Assembly: GCA_012184525.1 (NCBI GenBank)
Contig: WOFQ01000045.1
Location: forward strand, 124,001-188,000
Length of the DNA: 64,000 nt
Origin: Xenoacremonium recifei
Taxonomy: Eukaryota; Ascomycota; Sordariomycetes; Hypocreales; Nectriaceae
Direction of reading: 5' to 3'
How positions within the stretch are numbered: the stretch's first letter is position 1; every line of letters begins with the position of its first letter. Both the position numbers and the translations under genes were made by a program. Under the pieces are notes generated by a model. The model worked only from the letters and a program-made list of their open reading frames with translations. It had not been told where the DNA came from and did no database searches. Below are positions 53,779-64,000 of this stretch, piece by piece.

Positions 53779-55440
53779 CGAAGTGGCTGAGCCCAAGGAA
53801 AGGAAAGGAGCGGTTGACGGGAAGGCCTTTCGGGGAGAAGACGCAAGGCATGGCTGAGCCTTTTGTCATTGTGATCCAGGTTTGGGGCGCCATTGCCGGG
53901 GCAACGGGGGATAGCTCGCTGGGTACTGGGGCTCAGGCGCTGCGGGGGCGGCTTTCCAGCGGGATGACGCGCTGGGAGACGCTGAGGGCGGGCGGCTGAC
54001 AGCGGGTTGGGCGATCAGCATTCCGGCGCTGTGAGACAGTCCGGGGAACTGGAATCCGAGGGACGGGAAGAGGCAGATCTGGTGATGGGCTGGAATGCGA
54101 GTGTCTGAAGCACTGACTGACTAGCTGCGGGTATATCTAGAGAATCAATCAAAGTCTAGATGCAAGGGATTCGTCTATCTGGCAATGCGCATCCAGGGAT
54201 CTCTCCGGGACTCGGACTCTAATTCGTACTCGAGGCGCAGTGACAGATTGCCTTCGTACGAGACTCGACAGGGGGACGGACGCCTGGCCTAGGCGTGCCT
54301 GACGATGATGAACGCATCTCGGGCCGTCCAGCGGTAGAGACTTTGGGCGAGTGGGCTGAGGTGGTGTGTTTCCAGGGCGAGTGAAGAATGGGATATAATT
54401 GCAGAAGACTCCTGTTCCTGGTCTGCTCAGCTCTGACTCTGAAAGTTTTGAACGAACTTCTTCGCACACCGTTTGTACAACAAAGAACAAGCCTCCCCGC
54501 CACGAACAAAGGTCAGTCAGTTGCAGCCACAGAGTCTATCTATTATCTATCATTTCCGATTCGATGGGACTCCCGGGACCCTTCCGATCGGATCGTGGGC
54601 GGTGCGGAAGGGTAGCGGCAGCAGCTTAAAGGCCCGGGGTGGAGGGAGAGCTGCATGAGCTGAACCCGCAGTGCCTGAACCTGAAATGCTGGACGTCATC
54701 GCCAGAGCTCTTGAGGCTCTATCTATCCTGCAGCTCTTGAGCACCTTATGCAACACGACGGGACTAACACTCCATAGAACAGAACAGTCCGGGACGCAAG
54801 CTGACTAACAAAAGTCAATCCATCATACATTTTCCCCCTTCCGTAAGTGCCTGCGCGTCCCCTCCACCAATCCAATCCGCCACGAGATGTTTTCCCAACC
54901 AACCTGAGGTGAGGTTCCGGCTTCCCCGCTAGTGGGCTTCACAGCTCCGATCAGGGCTTCAATAGGCCGCCCTACCGCCTAAAGCAAGCCTAGGTAGCCT
55001 AGCTTGCATGGACTGGGCTTTCCCCCTCCCATCATCTACGCCTCGCAGGCACATGCGAATTGCTGCTGGCTTGGCTTCAGGCAGACTCGACTCGACTGAC
55101 TCAATGACGTCTGCTACTCAGGCACCGAAGTATCCGACCAGATAAGGGTCCGGGGACTCCTCAAACTCCTCCAGTTGCGACGCCCGTTGCCTCAAATACT
55201 CCGAGTCAAATGATCAGCCTCGACGACAAGAGTCTTCTCATCCACCCAAAGTCCTTTCCTGTAGGACTCGACTCTCTCGGCGCTGCGACGCTGCTGCCCC
55301 CCGGCCTCCTCCTCCTCGACGAGACACCATCTGAACCACCTGAACCAGTCTCCCGCCTGCTCCTCCTCCGCGACGGCTCCCTGCGACCTGCTTCTTGTTC
55401 TTCCATGCTGTCATCACTCTCGCCCCGCGAGCTGGACAAG
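53562..55440. promoter_or_regulatory. Divergent region between cdc14 and GGPP synthase
   Basis: Both flanking genes are transcribed outward from this 1.9-kb stretch. It has an AGC repeat near the cdc14 end and no supported gene. An in-frame ATG at 55210 extends the synthase frame upstream (see that gene). Confidence 0.45.
53745..53777. repeat. (AGC)11 trinucleotide repeat
   Basis: Eleven uninterrupted AGC units lie about 184 bases upstream of the cdc14 ATG, in its promoter or leader. Confidence 0.9.
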
Positions 55441-56616
55441 ATGGCTTCGACCTCAACCGCCAACCCGCTTGCCTCGCCCAACGCCATCCCGCCTCGCACC
55501 TCCAGCTCCGGCACTCACATCCTCACCTCGACGCCCTCGAAATCCGTCCTCCGGCCTCTCCCCGAGGGCGACTGGCTGAGCCCCAAGCAGCGCAGCAGCA
55601 CCAGCCCCAAGTCGGCCTCGGCCATCTCCTCCAACCATCCCTTCGCCACCATCATGCAGCCGCCCAACCAGCCGCCCGACCCCGAGCGCTACGCCAGCCA
55701 GGACCTCAACTTCACGGCCAAGGGCGCCTGGGCCGACGACAAGGACAAGATCATCCGCGGGCCCTACGACTATGTCACGAGCCACCCCGGCAAGAGCTTC
55801 CGCGCCCAGCTCATCGCCGCCTTCAACGCCTGGCTCGACGTGCCGCAGGCCAGCCTCGACATCATTACGCGCGTCGTCGGCATGCTGCACGAGTCGTCGC
55901 TGCTCGTCGACGACGTCCAGGACTCGTCGGAGCTGCGCCGCGGCTTTCCCGTGGCGCACAACATCTTCGGCGTGGCCCAGACCATCAACTCGGCCAACTA
56001 CATCTACTTCGTCGCCCTGCAGGAGCTGCAGAAGCTCCAGAACCCCGAGGCCGTGTCCATGTTCGCCGAGGAGCTCGTCAACCTGCACCGCGGCCAGGGC
56101 ATGGACCTGTTCTGGCGCGACACCCTGACGTGTCCCACCGAGGAGGACTACCTCGAGATGGTCGGCAACAAGACGGGCGGGCTGTTCCGCCTGGGCATCA
56201 AGCTGATGCAGACCGAGTCGCACACGGGCATGGACTGCAGCGGCCTGGTCAACCTGATCGGCCTGATCTTCCAGATCCGCGACGACTACATGAACCTGTC
56301 CTCCAAAGAGTACAGCAACAACAAGGGCATGTGCGAGGACCTGACCGAGGGCAAGTTCTCGTTCCCCGTCATCCACAGCATCCGCTCCGACCCCTCCAAC
56401 CTACAGCTCATCAACATCCTCAAGCAAAAGACCGCCGACACCCAGGTCAAGCGCTACGCCGTCGCCTACATGGAGTCCACCGGCAGCTTCGAGTACACGC
56501 GCGCCGTGCTCAAGGTGCTGATCGAGCGCGCGCGCAACCTGGCCGACGAGCTGGACGAGGGCCGCGGCAAGACCAAGGGCATCCACAAGATCTTGGATAA
56601 GATGGTCATTCCTTAA
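55441..56616 (+). CDS. ggs1: Geranylgeranyl diphosphate synthase
   Basis: This prenyltransferase condenses farnesyl and isopentenyl diphosphate to GGPP for prenylated GTPases, carotenoids and other terpenoids. The intronless frame from 55441 gives 391 aa. The first Asp-rich motif DDVQD is at residues 157-161 and the second, DDYMN, at 281-285 in LIFQIRDDYMNLSSKEY. Other blocks are KIIRGPYDYVTSHPGKSFRA, GMLHESSLLVDDVQDSSELR and GNKTGGLFRLGIKLMQ. I prefer 55441 (AAGATGG context, MASTSTANP); an ATG at 55210 would add 77 residues of unconvincing sequence. No terpene cyclase, P450 or other cluster genes flank it, so this is most likely the primary-metabolism copy. Confidence 0.95.
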   Translation: MASTSTANPLASPNAIPPRTSSSGTHILTSTPSKSVLRPLPEGDWLSPKQRSSTSPKSASAISSNHPFATIMQPPNQPPDPERYASQDLNFTAKGAWADDKDKIIRGPYDYVTSHPGKSFRAQLIAAFNAWLDVPQASLDIITRVVGMLHESSLLVDDVQDSSELRRGFPVAHNIFGVAQTINSANYIYFVALQELQKLQNPEAVSMFAEELVNLHRGQGMDLFWRDTLTCPTEEDYLEMVGNKTGGLFRLGIKLMQTESHTGMDCSGLVNLIGLIFQIRDDYMNLSSKEYSNNKGMCEDLTEGKFSFPVIHSIRSDPSNLQLINILKQKTADTQVKRYAVAYMESTGSFEYTRAVLKVLIERARNLADELDEGRGKTKGIHKILDKMVIP

Positions 56617-57038
56617 GATGTCCTCCGAGGGGCGTCTCACGTTCAACACACAATCATCACCTCATGTATTATGACTCTGTGAAAGGCACATATAGACTGA
56701 ATCTGGCTGGCGTCATGGCGGGGTGGAAGGGATTTTCGGCTTTTTTTCAACAGCAGCTTTGGATGCCCGGGGAGTGCAGGGGAAATACCAGCCTCGGCGC
56801 CGTGTTGGACGGCGTGGGAGAGCACCAGGGGGGGGAAGCCGTCTTGTAATTATTTTTTGGGTAACTTTTTGTCATCGCGCGCGCGGATACCACTCTCCTT
56901 TTAAATACTCGACGATTGATCGAAGCATGATTTGTCCCATTGAGTGATCCTAAGTGTGTCCTCCTATAACGCCGTGCTATAAACCCCCTGATATACGCCT
57001 TCAAACACCGTAGAATCTCGGTCTTGGTTATACATGGC
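56617..57038. other. Convergent 3' flanks, GGPP synthase and PEX28/29-like gene
   Basis: About 420 bases separate two converging stop codons. A C/G-run near 56825-56835 and T-runs are seen, but no gene. Confidence 0.45.
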
Positions 57039-58553
57039 TCATGAACTCGGCGTTGACGAGGCCGCCTTTCTCTTCACCAGCCTCACCCATCGCCTTCTGC
57101 GCCAATCTCCCCTCCGTCCACTGCCATCTTCACCCTCCTCCCAGCTTGGCATCTGGACCACCTTCAGCTTACTCTTATCCGACCCATCCACAACCCCCGT
57201 GCGCTCCTCGCGCTCATCATAGATATCGTACACCCAGCGCTCGCCCTCGGTCTCGACCTCGACGCCCGTGATGATGCGCTCCTCCACCCACTCGCGGCTC
57301 CAGAGGTCCAGCGCCCACTTCTTCTCGCTCCATTCCCAGCCGTCAGGCGCCAGGACGTCCTCGAAGAAGCGTGTGCCGCGGGGGCGGTCGCCGGCGATGC
57401 GCGGCTGCGAGAGCGGGTCGTAGGGCGACGGCGAGAACAGCCATGGCTCCCACTCGCCGGCGCGCGACATGCGCTGGAGTTCGAAGATCTCGACCTCACG
57501 CGTCTCGGGGCTGCTGTCGAGGATCACGTCCGTGGCCGTCCAGTCGTCGAACCAGGTGCGCGCGCGGGCTTCCTGCGGTTCGATGTGGTCGCGGTGCGTG
57601 GCGACGAGGAGGCGCGAGATGCTGGGATGGCCCATGCCGACGGCGGCCCAGCCACCCGTCAGGAAGATAAACTTCCAGGGCAGCAGGTGCGCGGCGATGG
57701 TCATGAAGATGGCGCCGGCGCAGAGGAAGAGGAACAGCGCCGAACTGAGGGCCTCGTCGCTGAAGTTGGTCACCGGCACCAGCAGCTCGACCACCTTGTC
57801 ATGCGCCACGCTGAAGTCGTCCATGCAGTTCTGCAGGTCGCGCATGTTGCGGAAGAAGTCGCGGCTGAGCTCCTTGACGGGACGCACTGTAGCCGCTGGC
57901 GCAAGAGGAGGACCGCGCGGGGAGTAGCCGAAGCGCTGTTCGCTGGAGAGCGTGCCCTTGGGCGGCGCGGGATGGCGGGCGACAAAGGCTGGGATGAAGA
58001 CGCCGAGAAGGAGGGCGGCGACTGGGAGGACGCAGAGTAGATAGGGGTCGAGGCAGACGAAGGAGTATACCGCTAGGAAGGATAGTGTGTGTGATGTCTT
58101 CCGCCATGACATGAGGCGCACCATGCGCGCCTGGAACTTGAACATGACGCCGATGCGGGCGTTGAAGCGCCGGAAGTTGTAGGACATGGTAGAAATATTG
58201 AAGTTGGGCCGCTGCGAGAACGACGATGCCCTCTCATCGTTAACAAGAGGGCCGTCAGCGCCGGCATCATCTTCCGCAGGAATGACCTGATGCAGCAGTC
58301 TAAGAGATGGTCAGAGGCACGATCATGGTACCAGGGAAGGAATGTCTGACTTCTCTACAAGGCGATCTTGAATGCTGGCCTTTTCACGGAGAGCAGCGAT
58401 GCCTCCGCGAAGGCCGGACTTTTGCGTGGGCGTCGTCGACATGGTGGGCGTCGAGTCGGATTCGGCGTCGCGACGGCGCTCTGGTGTTTGGGGAGGGGAT
58501 GAGGGAGCGAAGTCCTGCCCGGAGGCGAGGATTTCGGCGGTGAAGTTGTCCAT
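57039..58553 (-). CDS. Peroxisomal membrane protein of the PEX28/PEX29 (Pex24/DysF) family
   Basis: These integral membrane proteins control peroxisome size, number and ER contacts. Exons 58351-58553 and 57039-58299 give 487 aa; the 51-nt intron restores DRLVEKLLHQVIPAEDDAGA. The N-terminal segment GLRGGIAALREKASIQDRLV and RPNFNISTMSYNFRRFNARI mark the family. Hydrophobic stretches at SFLAVYSFVCLDPYLLCVLP, AALLLGVFIPAFVARHP and SSALFLFLCAGAIFMTIAAH are the likely membrane part. The C-terminus is a DysF region with repeated WEPW, WEWSEKKWALDLWSREWVEE and WRRRRWVRLVKRK, ending in a basic tail. I cannot separate PEX28-, PEX29- and PEX30-type members by eye. Confidence 0.86.
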
Positions 58554-58883
58554 CGGTCGGCGATTTGATGGCCCGCGAGGCTGTTCAAGACATCGAATTA
58601 CCGGGAGGTACGAAGTACTTACTTGGTCTCCCTTGCTTCTGTGAGAGCATGTTGGATGAGTGTGGCATGTGATGGCCTGCCTAGGTAAGGTTAAGGTTGT
58701 CTGACATCACCCGTGTGGCTGTGCGGGGTTGTCTGTGGCTGCCCTCATGTGGCTGGTGAATTGCCCCAGAGTCATGGAACGTGCATTCGAACCGACCTCG
58801 GCCTTCAACTCAACACTAATGCTGCTCTTGAGCAATGTCTCGTCGGCATAGTATACCGTCCAGTAGCGATATGTCAACTTGAA
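58554..58883. other. Intergenic stretch between the peroxin and ankyrin genes
   Basis: This 330-base stretch contains the promoter of the peroxin gene and the 3' end of the ankyrin gene. No other structure is seen. Confidence 0.4.
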
Positions 58884-60829
58884 CTAGCCACTCGCAGGTA
58901 AGTAGGTTGGACAGAAAATGTAAGTGACAAACAAATCTATCATCCCAGTCTCCATCTCATGCTTCAGCCCTTGCCTCTTCATCAAAGCTCCTTGATAGAT
59001 TATACTCGCTGCTCCTTTTTCAAGAAGATAGGCTGCAATCTTGACGTGCTCTTGTGTCTTCCCCTGAGCAGCCAGAACGAGCGGCGTTCTTCCATGCACA
59101 TCCTGAACGTGTACCTCTTGCGGATCCCGCTCAACCAGCAGCTTGACTACATCAAGATGTCCATTATTCGCTGCCCGATGTATAGGTTGTATTAGAGAAG
59201 ACGGCAAGGCCTGACTTCGTGCATTTGCTGCGAGTAGCTTTTGGACAACTTCGATATGACCGTGCTCTGCCGCTATCCACAGAGCAGTCGCCCCTGTATC
59301 CAGTCCAGCATGCACATTTGCATTATTGAGAAGTAAGAGGTCAACGATTGCGGTGAAATTACACTCTGCTGCAATCATGAGAGAGGTCCAGCCATGCTCT
59401 GCTGGTACGTTGACGTCCGCTCCGTGTTCGATCAGCAACTCGGCTATCTCCAGGTGACCTGCTTCGATTGCTTGGAGGAGGGTACTGCGCTTCCACGGCA
59501 ATACCAAGAAATTCACGTCCGCCTTCTTTTCAAGGAGCAGCCCGACAATATCGCAATGGCCCTTTTGGGCTGCAAGAAAGAGTGGCGAGGCTGCAAAATA
59601 GTCGATACTGGTCTGGTCCGGTTCTATGGTCGCACCGGCTTCGAGCAACATCTGGACGACTTCAAAGTGGCCCTCGAATGCCGCTTGGTCTAAAGGACGG
59701 GTTCCGTATTTCTTGCCTATCAAGACGCCGCCGGCTAGGTGTTCGCTAAACAACTCGCTCACCACCTCGAAATCCGCTCCGGCACCTAGTAGAATTTTGA
59801 CGGTGTCCTTATGGCCTCGGTTGGAGGCAACCAACAAAGGGGTAATGTTAAAGCCAGCTTCCTGATTTGGGGATGCTCCATGAAGCAGAAGAAGCTCCAC
59901 GACCCTCGCATGGCCATTCTGTGCGGCTATATGGATGGGCGTGGGCTTTGAGGGACCTGCCGGCATGTCGACTTTGATATCTGGATATTGCAGCAGTAAC
60001 TCGACTATGGGGAGGTGCCCCTCCTGGGCGGCAATAAAGAGAGCAGTGAAGCCATCTTCTGTCGAGACGGTGGCACATTGGTCATTAAATTGTAAGAGGA
60101 GTCTGACCATATCGAGGTTCCCGGAATACGCAGCCTCGAAGATTGGTTGCCGTGCGTTAGCAGTGAGGGTGAACGAAGAGTCTAAAGAGCCGAACAGCGG
60201 TATGTCGAAGCCGATGGGGCCTTGAAAAAGGAAGTCTATGTCTAGCACGTTGACGTCGTCTAGCAGGCTTGAGTTGGAAGCAACGAGATTCTCATTTTGA
60301 GCAGTTTGATTGGGTATCTATATGATTTAGCTTGATTAGTAGGCTTTGTCGCTGTTGAAGACGCTTAAGGAGTCTCACCGGCTGAGAGAAGCTAAGAGAC
60401 TGCGGAGATCCTATTGAAATAGTCTCGACTTGTTCTAAATATCACGGATTGAGCTTTAGTTGATGATCCCAAGGCCTTGAGCAAACCCACGCACACATAC
60501 TTGGACTCGAGCTACCATTGACGTTAGTCTGCTGAGACACTCGTGTACGGTATTTCCTGAAATTCCACTGTGCAAACTTGATCTTATATTGCTGCTTGCT
60601 GCATCACATTGAAACACCCTGATTAGCGTGGGCTAGTCTTGCGATCACAGTTCGTCATTTGGTATGCTCACCTTGCATGGAATCCCTTTCCCGCCATTTC
60701 TTGCATGACTTCGTTCAAAGTCTTCTCATGTTCAAAATACAGGTCTTGTATGGTAGCTTTGTGACTTTCCCAAAGGGCCTTGGGAATGCGCTTCGCTACC
60801 ATTCTTCCGGGACTTTTCACGGATGACAT
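58884..60829 (-). CDS. Clr5-domain ankyrin-repeat protein
   Basis: I build four exons: 60672-60829, 60501-60598, 60379-60434 and 58884-60317, giving 581 aa. The N-terminal exons form a Clr5 domain: IPKALWESHKATIQDLYFEH, TLNEVMQEMAGKGFHA joined to SKQQYKIKFAQWNFRKYRT. A short Ser/Asn/Gln-rich linker follows. From about residue 155 to the end run roughly a dozen ankyrin repeats, for example GFTALFIAAQEGHLPIVELL, TPIHIAAQNGHARVVELLLL and HGWTSLMIAAECNFTAIVDL. Clr5 plus ankyrin proteins are numerous in moulds and mostly uncharacterised; Clr5 in fission yeast acts in silencing. I start at 60829 (MSSVKSPGRMVAKRIPK); 60802 is an in-frame alternative. The frame ends IFCPTYLPASG. Confidence 0.85.
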
Positions 60830-61351
60830 TACTCATCATCGATGGGAAACAATACATAAGAAAATAGAGATATGAGAGAGCGCAGCTGAAGATACAAAAG
60901 AACAACGAGGCAGAAACATCTGAAGGGGATGCGATGACTTATACAGCTCTCTGTAATGAGATGCCACAGCACTGTCCAGCCTTCTCACCTCGAAAATTGA
61001 ACTTTGGAAAACTTTTGAAAACTTTTCCGTACTTCTTAGGCGGCGGCTGGTCTGACAGTACATCTGAATGCCTAGCCACAACTAACCCCCAAAACAACTT
61101 TTCCGCACTTTGCAAAACTTTGGGGCGCCCTGTCCTATTGGATGCCGCTCACCGTAAACCCTCTCCAGCGGCCGCAATGCAGCGCTGACCTTCTGATTTG
61201 GTATTGAAAATACAAAACAGCTGGCGACTGTGACGTGGCGCGGCCAGCTGAGCGGACCAACTGTGCCTCAGTGACAGGGGTCCTGATTGGAACATGAGAA
61301 CTTTGCAGACAAGATCTTTGGTCGACAGCAAGACCGAGGAGCCTATAAATT
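60830..61351. promoter_or_regulatory. Upstream region of the Clr5-ankyrin gene
   Basis: This stretch lies 5' of the ankyrin gene. It contains two copies of AACTTTTCCG[TC]ACTT (61020-61034 and 61096-61110) plus related AAACTTTT/AACTTTGG variants nearby. No gene is supported. Confidence 0.45.
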
Positions 61352-61612
61352 TTACACGGAAGGGATGGTAGTTATCACGTCTTCGGGCTCAGTAAAGGTC
61401 AGTCGTGTGCTGAGCCATGGATAAAGTGTGTTGCTGGGAGGTTGACGATACCAGTCGTGTAGAGCTTGTCCGTATACTTCATTCATGACAACGACCACAT
61501 CCTCGATCTCTGGCTCACTTTTGACCATCGAAGTTTGCGAAGCCAGCCCATTTATCCATGTGGTGAGGCAATGGCTGTGGCAGCTTTCCAAGACTATCAT
61601 GACAATAGACAT
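61352..61612 (-). CDS. Small orphan ORF or terminal exon, unknown function
   Basis: This 86-codon ATG-initiated frame reads like real protein in its second half (SEPEIEDVVVVMNEVYGQAL, HDWYRQPPSNTLYPWLSTRL, FTEPEDVITTIPSV). Residues from about 26 are charged and helical with aromatic clusters. I do not recognise a domain. It could be a complete small gene, the last exon of a gene whose 5' part has been lost, or a remnant. Space on its 5' side is limited to about 260 bases before the stop of the adjacent same-strand membrane-protein gene. Confidence 0.35.
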   Translation of the reverse strand: MSIVMIVLESCHSHCLTTWINGLASQTSMVKSEPEIEDVVVVMNEVYGQALHDWYRQPPSNTLYPWLSTRLTFTEPEDVITTIPSV

Positions 61613-61874
61613 TTACCATTTAACATTGACCTCTTCCTGGAGAGTCTAAGAAGGTATCCCATGTTGGCTTCCTCCGTTTGCATCAAATCCGCTAGCACTC
61701 AAACAAAGAACACCTCAGCTTTTCCCATTCCCTCCCAAGCAATGCTGTCAGTACATGTCGCTTCGCCGAGAGAGACGTTCCCATGCAATAAGATAACCCT
61801 TGCTGTAGCTCCCGAGAAACATGATCCCATATATACCTGTAAAACACTATATGACAATTCGCACGAGTCACACA

Positions 61875-64000
61875 TTATGCGTACATTCTTCCCACGGTTA
61901 TGGGCCCGACTGGCCGCGCTGAGAAGGTTGCGTGACCAGCGTTCATGCCTACGCCCTCTCGCACGACTCCCCATTCTACCGACATCGTCTCGACGTCCAT
62001 CTCATGAGGCACACGATGGCATCGTGCGCTGATCACAGCCGAACACGATCCGCCCTTGAGGGCTAGAGGGTTGCCAGCCGGTTCTCCTCCGTCGATCGCC
62101 GGAGTTGGGTCAGCCCTGCGGAATGAGTGTGCCAGGATGAAGAGGCCTAGTATAGCAAGGAGAATAAGGACGATGAGAAGTGGTAGCGGAGATATGGCCA
62201 CGGCAGAGTATGAGCTGCCATTGGTGCGCGAGAGCGTCGTCAAAAAGACACCCTGGCTGACCATGACTGCCATAGCCAGCACCAGAAAGAAAAGAAACCA
62301 GGAGAAGGGCCGGGGCAGCGTGAGGTAGAGTGATGTTGTCTGTTCGCCAGTAGGCTGCCCCGAAGAGATACGGAGCGGCGCGAGCGTACTCGGAAGAGCA
62401 AACTGGGAGAACTCATGGGACAAAAAGTATGTCGAGAGCAGTGCGTTAGTCGTGAAATACAGCAGGCCCAGGAGAAGCTGTGGAAGTGCTGTCAGAAAAG
62501 CTAGACCAGTGTGAGACGCGCTGTTCGGGAGATCAAGAATCAACGTCGGCTCGCCAAATGTCGAAAGAGGCTTCTTGTCATGGCTGTTCGTTATGGCAAC
62601 GCCCATGCCAGCAGCTGCCAACGCCACGGGGACTACCCAGCTCAAGAGCCAGACAGCCCATCGTCCAAACGAAGGCGTCTCCATCCACCGATGAGACTGG
62701 GTCTCCCAGCCCTTTGCCTCGCGTAGACCCCATCGGCCAGCTTTAACGTCAGCCTTGGTCATGAGACAGGCACCCTGAGTAGTCGGGTCTGGATCGGTGA
62801 GGAATGAGGCCAAGGCATCACCTAGCGTGACTAAGGGGCTGAAAGAAGGCCGGGCAATGGCAAGGACCAAAGCGAGAACGAAAACGAGGTTGATGATTGT
62901 CACGACACCAAGCAGAGAGCCACTAAGCATGAGCGATGACTTCCTGGAGGATACCTTCCTGGCAAGACAGTAGTCCACCATTGAGGACAGTGGGTCTGTC
63001 TTCCAGCTCAAGCTGTCAAGCAGGTCGGTAATGGCCGTATCGGAAGCTGTCGTCTGAAGAAGAGAATTCTCGTCGGATCCGGCGGCGCTAGCCACAATTA
63101 AGACGGCATCGTACTCGGTCTGCCACATATCGTCGAATTTGCTAATGCATTCTGAAGTAGTGAGATTGACAAGGCTATGATTTGCGGCCAGTGACTGCAG
63201 ATTCAAAAGATCGGCTTGCGACACACCCCCAGCGTTGTGATCTGAACCGTTGTTAAAGAGGCTGCCGTTGAGAAAGGATGGCGACACGAGTACGAGGTTG
63301 GGTGAGGTCGCTATATCGGTCGTGAAGATAATGGCATTATATCTGACATAATAAGCTTTCAACCTCTCTCATAATTTATATGACCGAGGTACTTACATCA
63401 TTTGCGAGCTGACAGCGAGGATGAGAAGCAGCATCGCAAGCATAGCACGGCCGATGGAAATGGCCGACAGATTTCGTACTGAAGGAATGCCGATATCCAG
63501 CCAACGCAGTTTCTCATGAGCACTGTCCACCTCTTGCCGAGTTGGGCTGCTGAGGATCTGGAAGACATAGTTGGCGCTTGCAATGAGGACAATGGCGAAG
63601 ATGTTGACAATGACATGGATTCCACGGTCAAGTCCCTTGACCTTCATCGAATTGCCCTCTAGAATCGACTCTTCCCCACCGAGCATTCGAGCCTTCAGCG
63701 AAGCGAGAACAAGGCAGATGATAGCCACCACGAGGATGAGGAACGTGATGAGAAGGTTCAACGCTATGCCACCTCTCCATCCAGTCACCATCCTCGCGAA
63801 TAAAGTAGGACGACCGGTTGCCTTGTCACCGAGCATCTTCTCCAAATCATTCACCCGTGAGGGAGATCGCGAGTCATCGTGGGAGCTTGCGCCGGATTCG
63901 AAGAGGTCACCCATCTGTGATTCTAGTGCTCGAGAGTTGCGACCAAACTCGGGGCTTTGGGGGCCGCGCCGGCGTCGTTTCCGGGCGAGCGTCTCGGGGG
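61875..64000 (-). CDS. DUF6536-like multi-pass membrane protein, 5' end beyond the window
   Basis: Exon 61875-63342 joins through a 54-nt intron (63343-63396, GTAAGT...GTCAG) to an upstream exon. The join reads AVSSQMIYNAIIFTTDIA. The exon has an ATG at 63914 (661 aa if used), but its frame stays open to the right edge and reads plausible sequence (LARKRRRRGPQSPEFGRNSR, ALESQMGDLFESG), so the true start is probably outside. Features: cytosolic basic N-terminus, GWRGGIALNLLITFLILVVA helix, about seven further hydrophobic segments, several sequons in the first luminal region (NGSLFNNGSDHN, ANHSLVNLTT), and a conserved Gly/Cys C-terminal block (GGSCSAVISARCH, SVEWGVVREG, GPITVGRMYA). The family name is from recall; function is unknown. 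Confidence 0.75.

Noticed and set aside
55395..56600. 401-codon ORF in another frame of the GGPP synthase gene
   Set aside because: Arg/His/Gln/Pro-rich frame-shifted reading caused by high GC at third positions; the true frame carries both Asp-rich motifs.
55441..58553. A terpenoid biosynthetic cluster centred on the GGPP synthase
   Set aside because: Neighbours are a septation protein and a peroxisomal membrane protein; no cyclase, P450, transporter or regulator lies nearby.
1..64000. CRISPR arrays, bacterial operons, phage or insertion-sequence features
   Set aside because: No regularly spaced repeats or transposase-like frames were seen; spliced genes show this is fungal nuclear DNA.

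Overview
The window is nuclear DNA of a filamentous ascomycete, most likely a Sordariomycete (Hypocreales-like; an inference from gene content and protein style, not tested). Genes are short and compact, with introns of about 47-95 nt that carry GTANGT-type donors and CTAAC/CTGAC branch sites. The families present are typical of moulds: a Zn2Cys6 regulator, a HET-domain protein, a Clr5-ankyrin protein, SIN-pathway Cdc14, GGPP synthase and a DUF6536-type membrane protein. I rebuilt exon structures by hand. For every multi-exon model with stated exons, except the weak one at 23106-23782, the exon lengths sum to a whole number of codons and the joins restore family motifs.

Layout, left to right. 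0-5 kb: Nog1 GTPase (-), orotate phosphoribosyltransferase (+) and a GNAT acetyltransferase (-). 5-8 kb: a gene-poor stretch. 8-12 kb: Ddi1 ubiquitin-shuttle protease (+) and Rrp8 rRNA methyltransferase (-). 12-16 kb: a second gene-poor stretch leading into a six-exon Zn2Cys6 factor (16.4-19.4 kb, +). 20-24 kb: proteasome alpha-5 (-), a short HET-domain gene (-) and a doubtful gene fragment. 24-35 kb: gamma-tubulin complex protein 2 (+), a Rad5/HLTF-type SNF2-RING ATPase (-) and SRP68 (+). 35-41 kb: a small membrane protein (+), mitochondrial Hsp70 (-) and the INO80 subunit Ies4 (-). 43-53 kb: a Ser/Thr-rich secreted protein (+), indoleamine 2,3-dioxygenase (+), an unrecognised reading frame broken by three TAG codons (-), a Cys-rich type I membrane protein (+) and SIN Cdc14 (-). 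55-64 kb: GGPP synthase (+), a PEX28/29-type peroxisomal membrane protein (-), a Clr5-ankyrin protein (-), a small orphan ORF (-) and a DUF6536-like membrane protein that appears to run off the right edge (-).

Most genes are housekeeping and functionally unrelated: ribosome biogenesis (Nog1, Rrp8), proteostasis (Ddi1, Pup2, Ssc1), pyrimidine, NAD and isoprenoid metabolism, cytoskeleton and septation, chromatin and DNA repair. I see no operon-like or biosynthetic cluster logic and no CRISPR array, tRNA, rRNA or intact transposon.

The points most worth a second look are: the Ddi1 start codon split by an intron; two GC-AG introns; two stop-free introns whose length is a multiple of three; a duplicated CCGGAA/TTCCGG palindrome upstream of the dioxygenase gene; and the long single-frame ORF interrupted by exactly three TAG codons.
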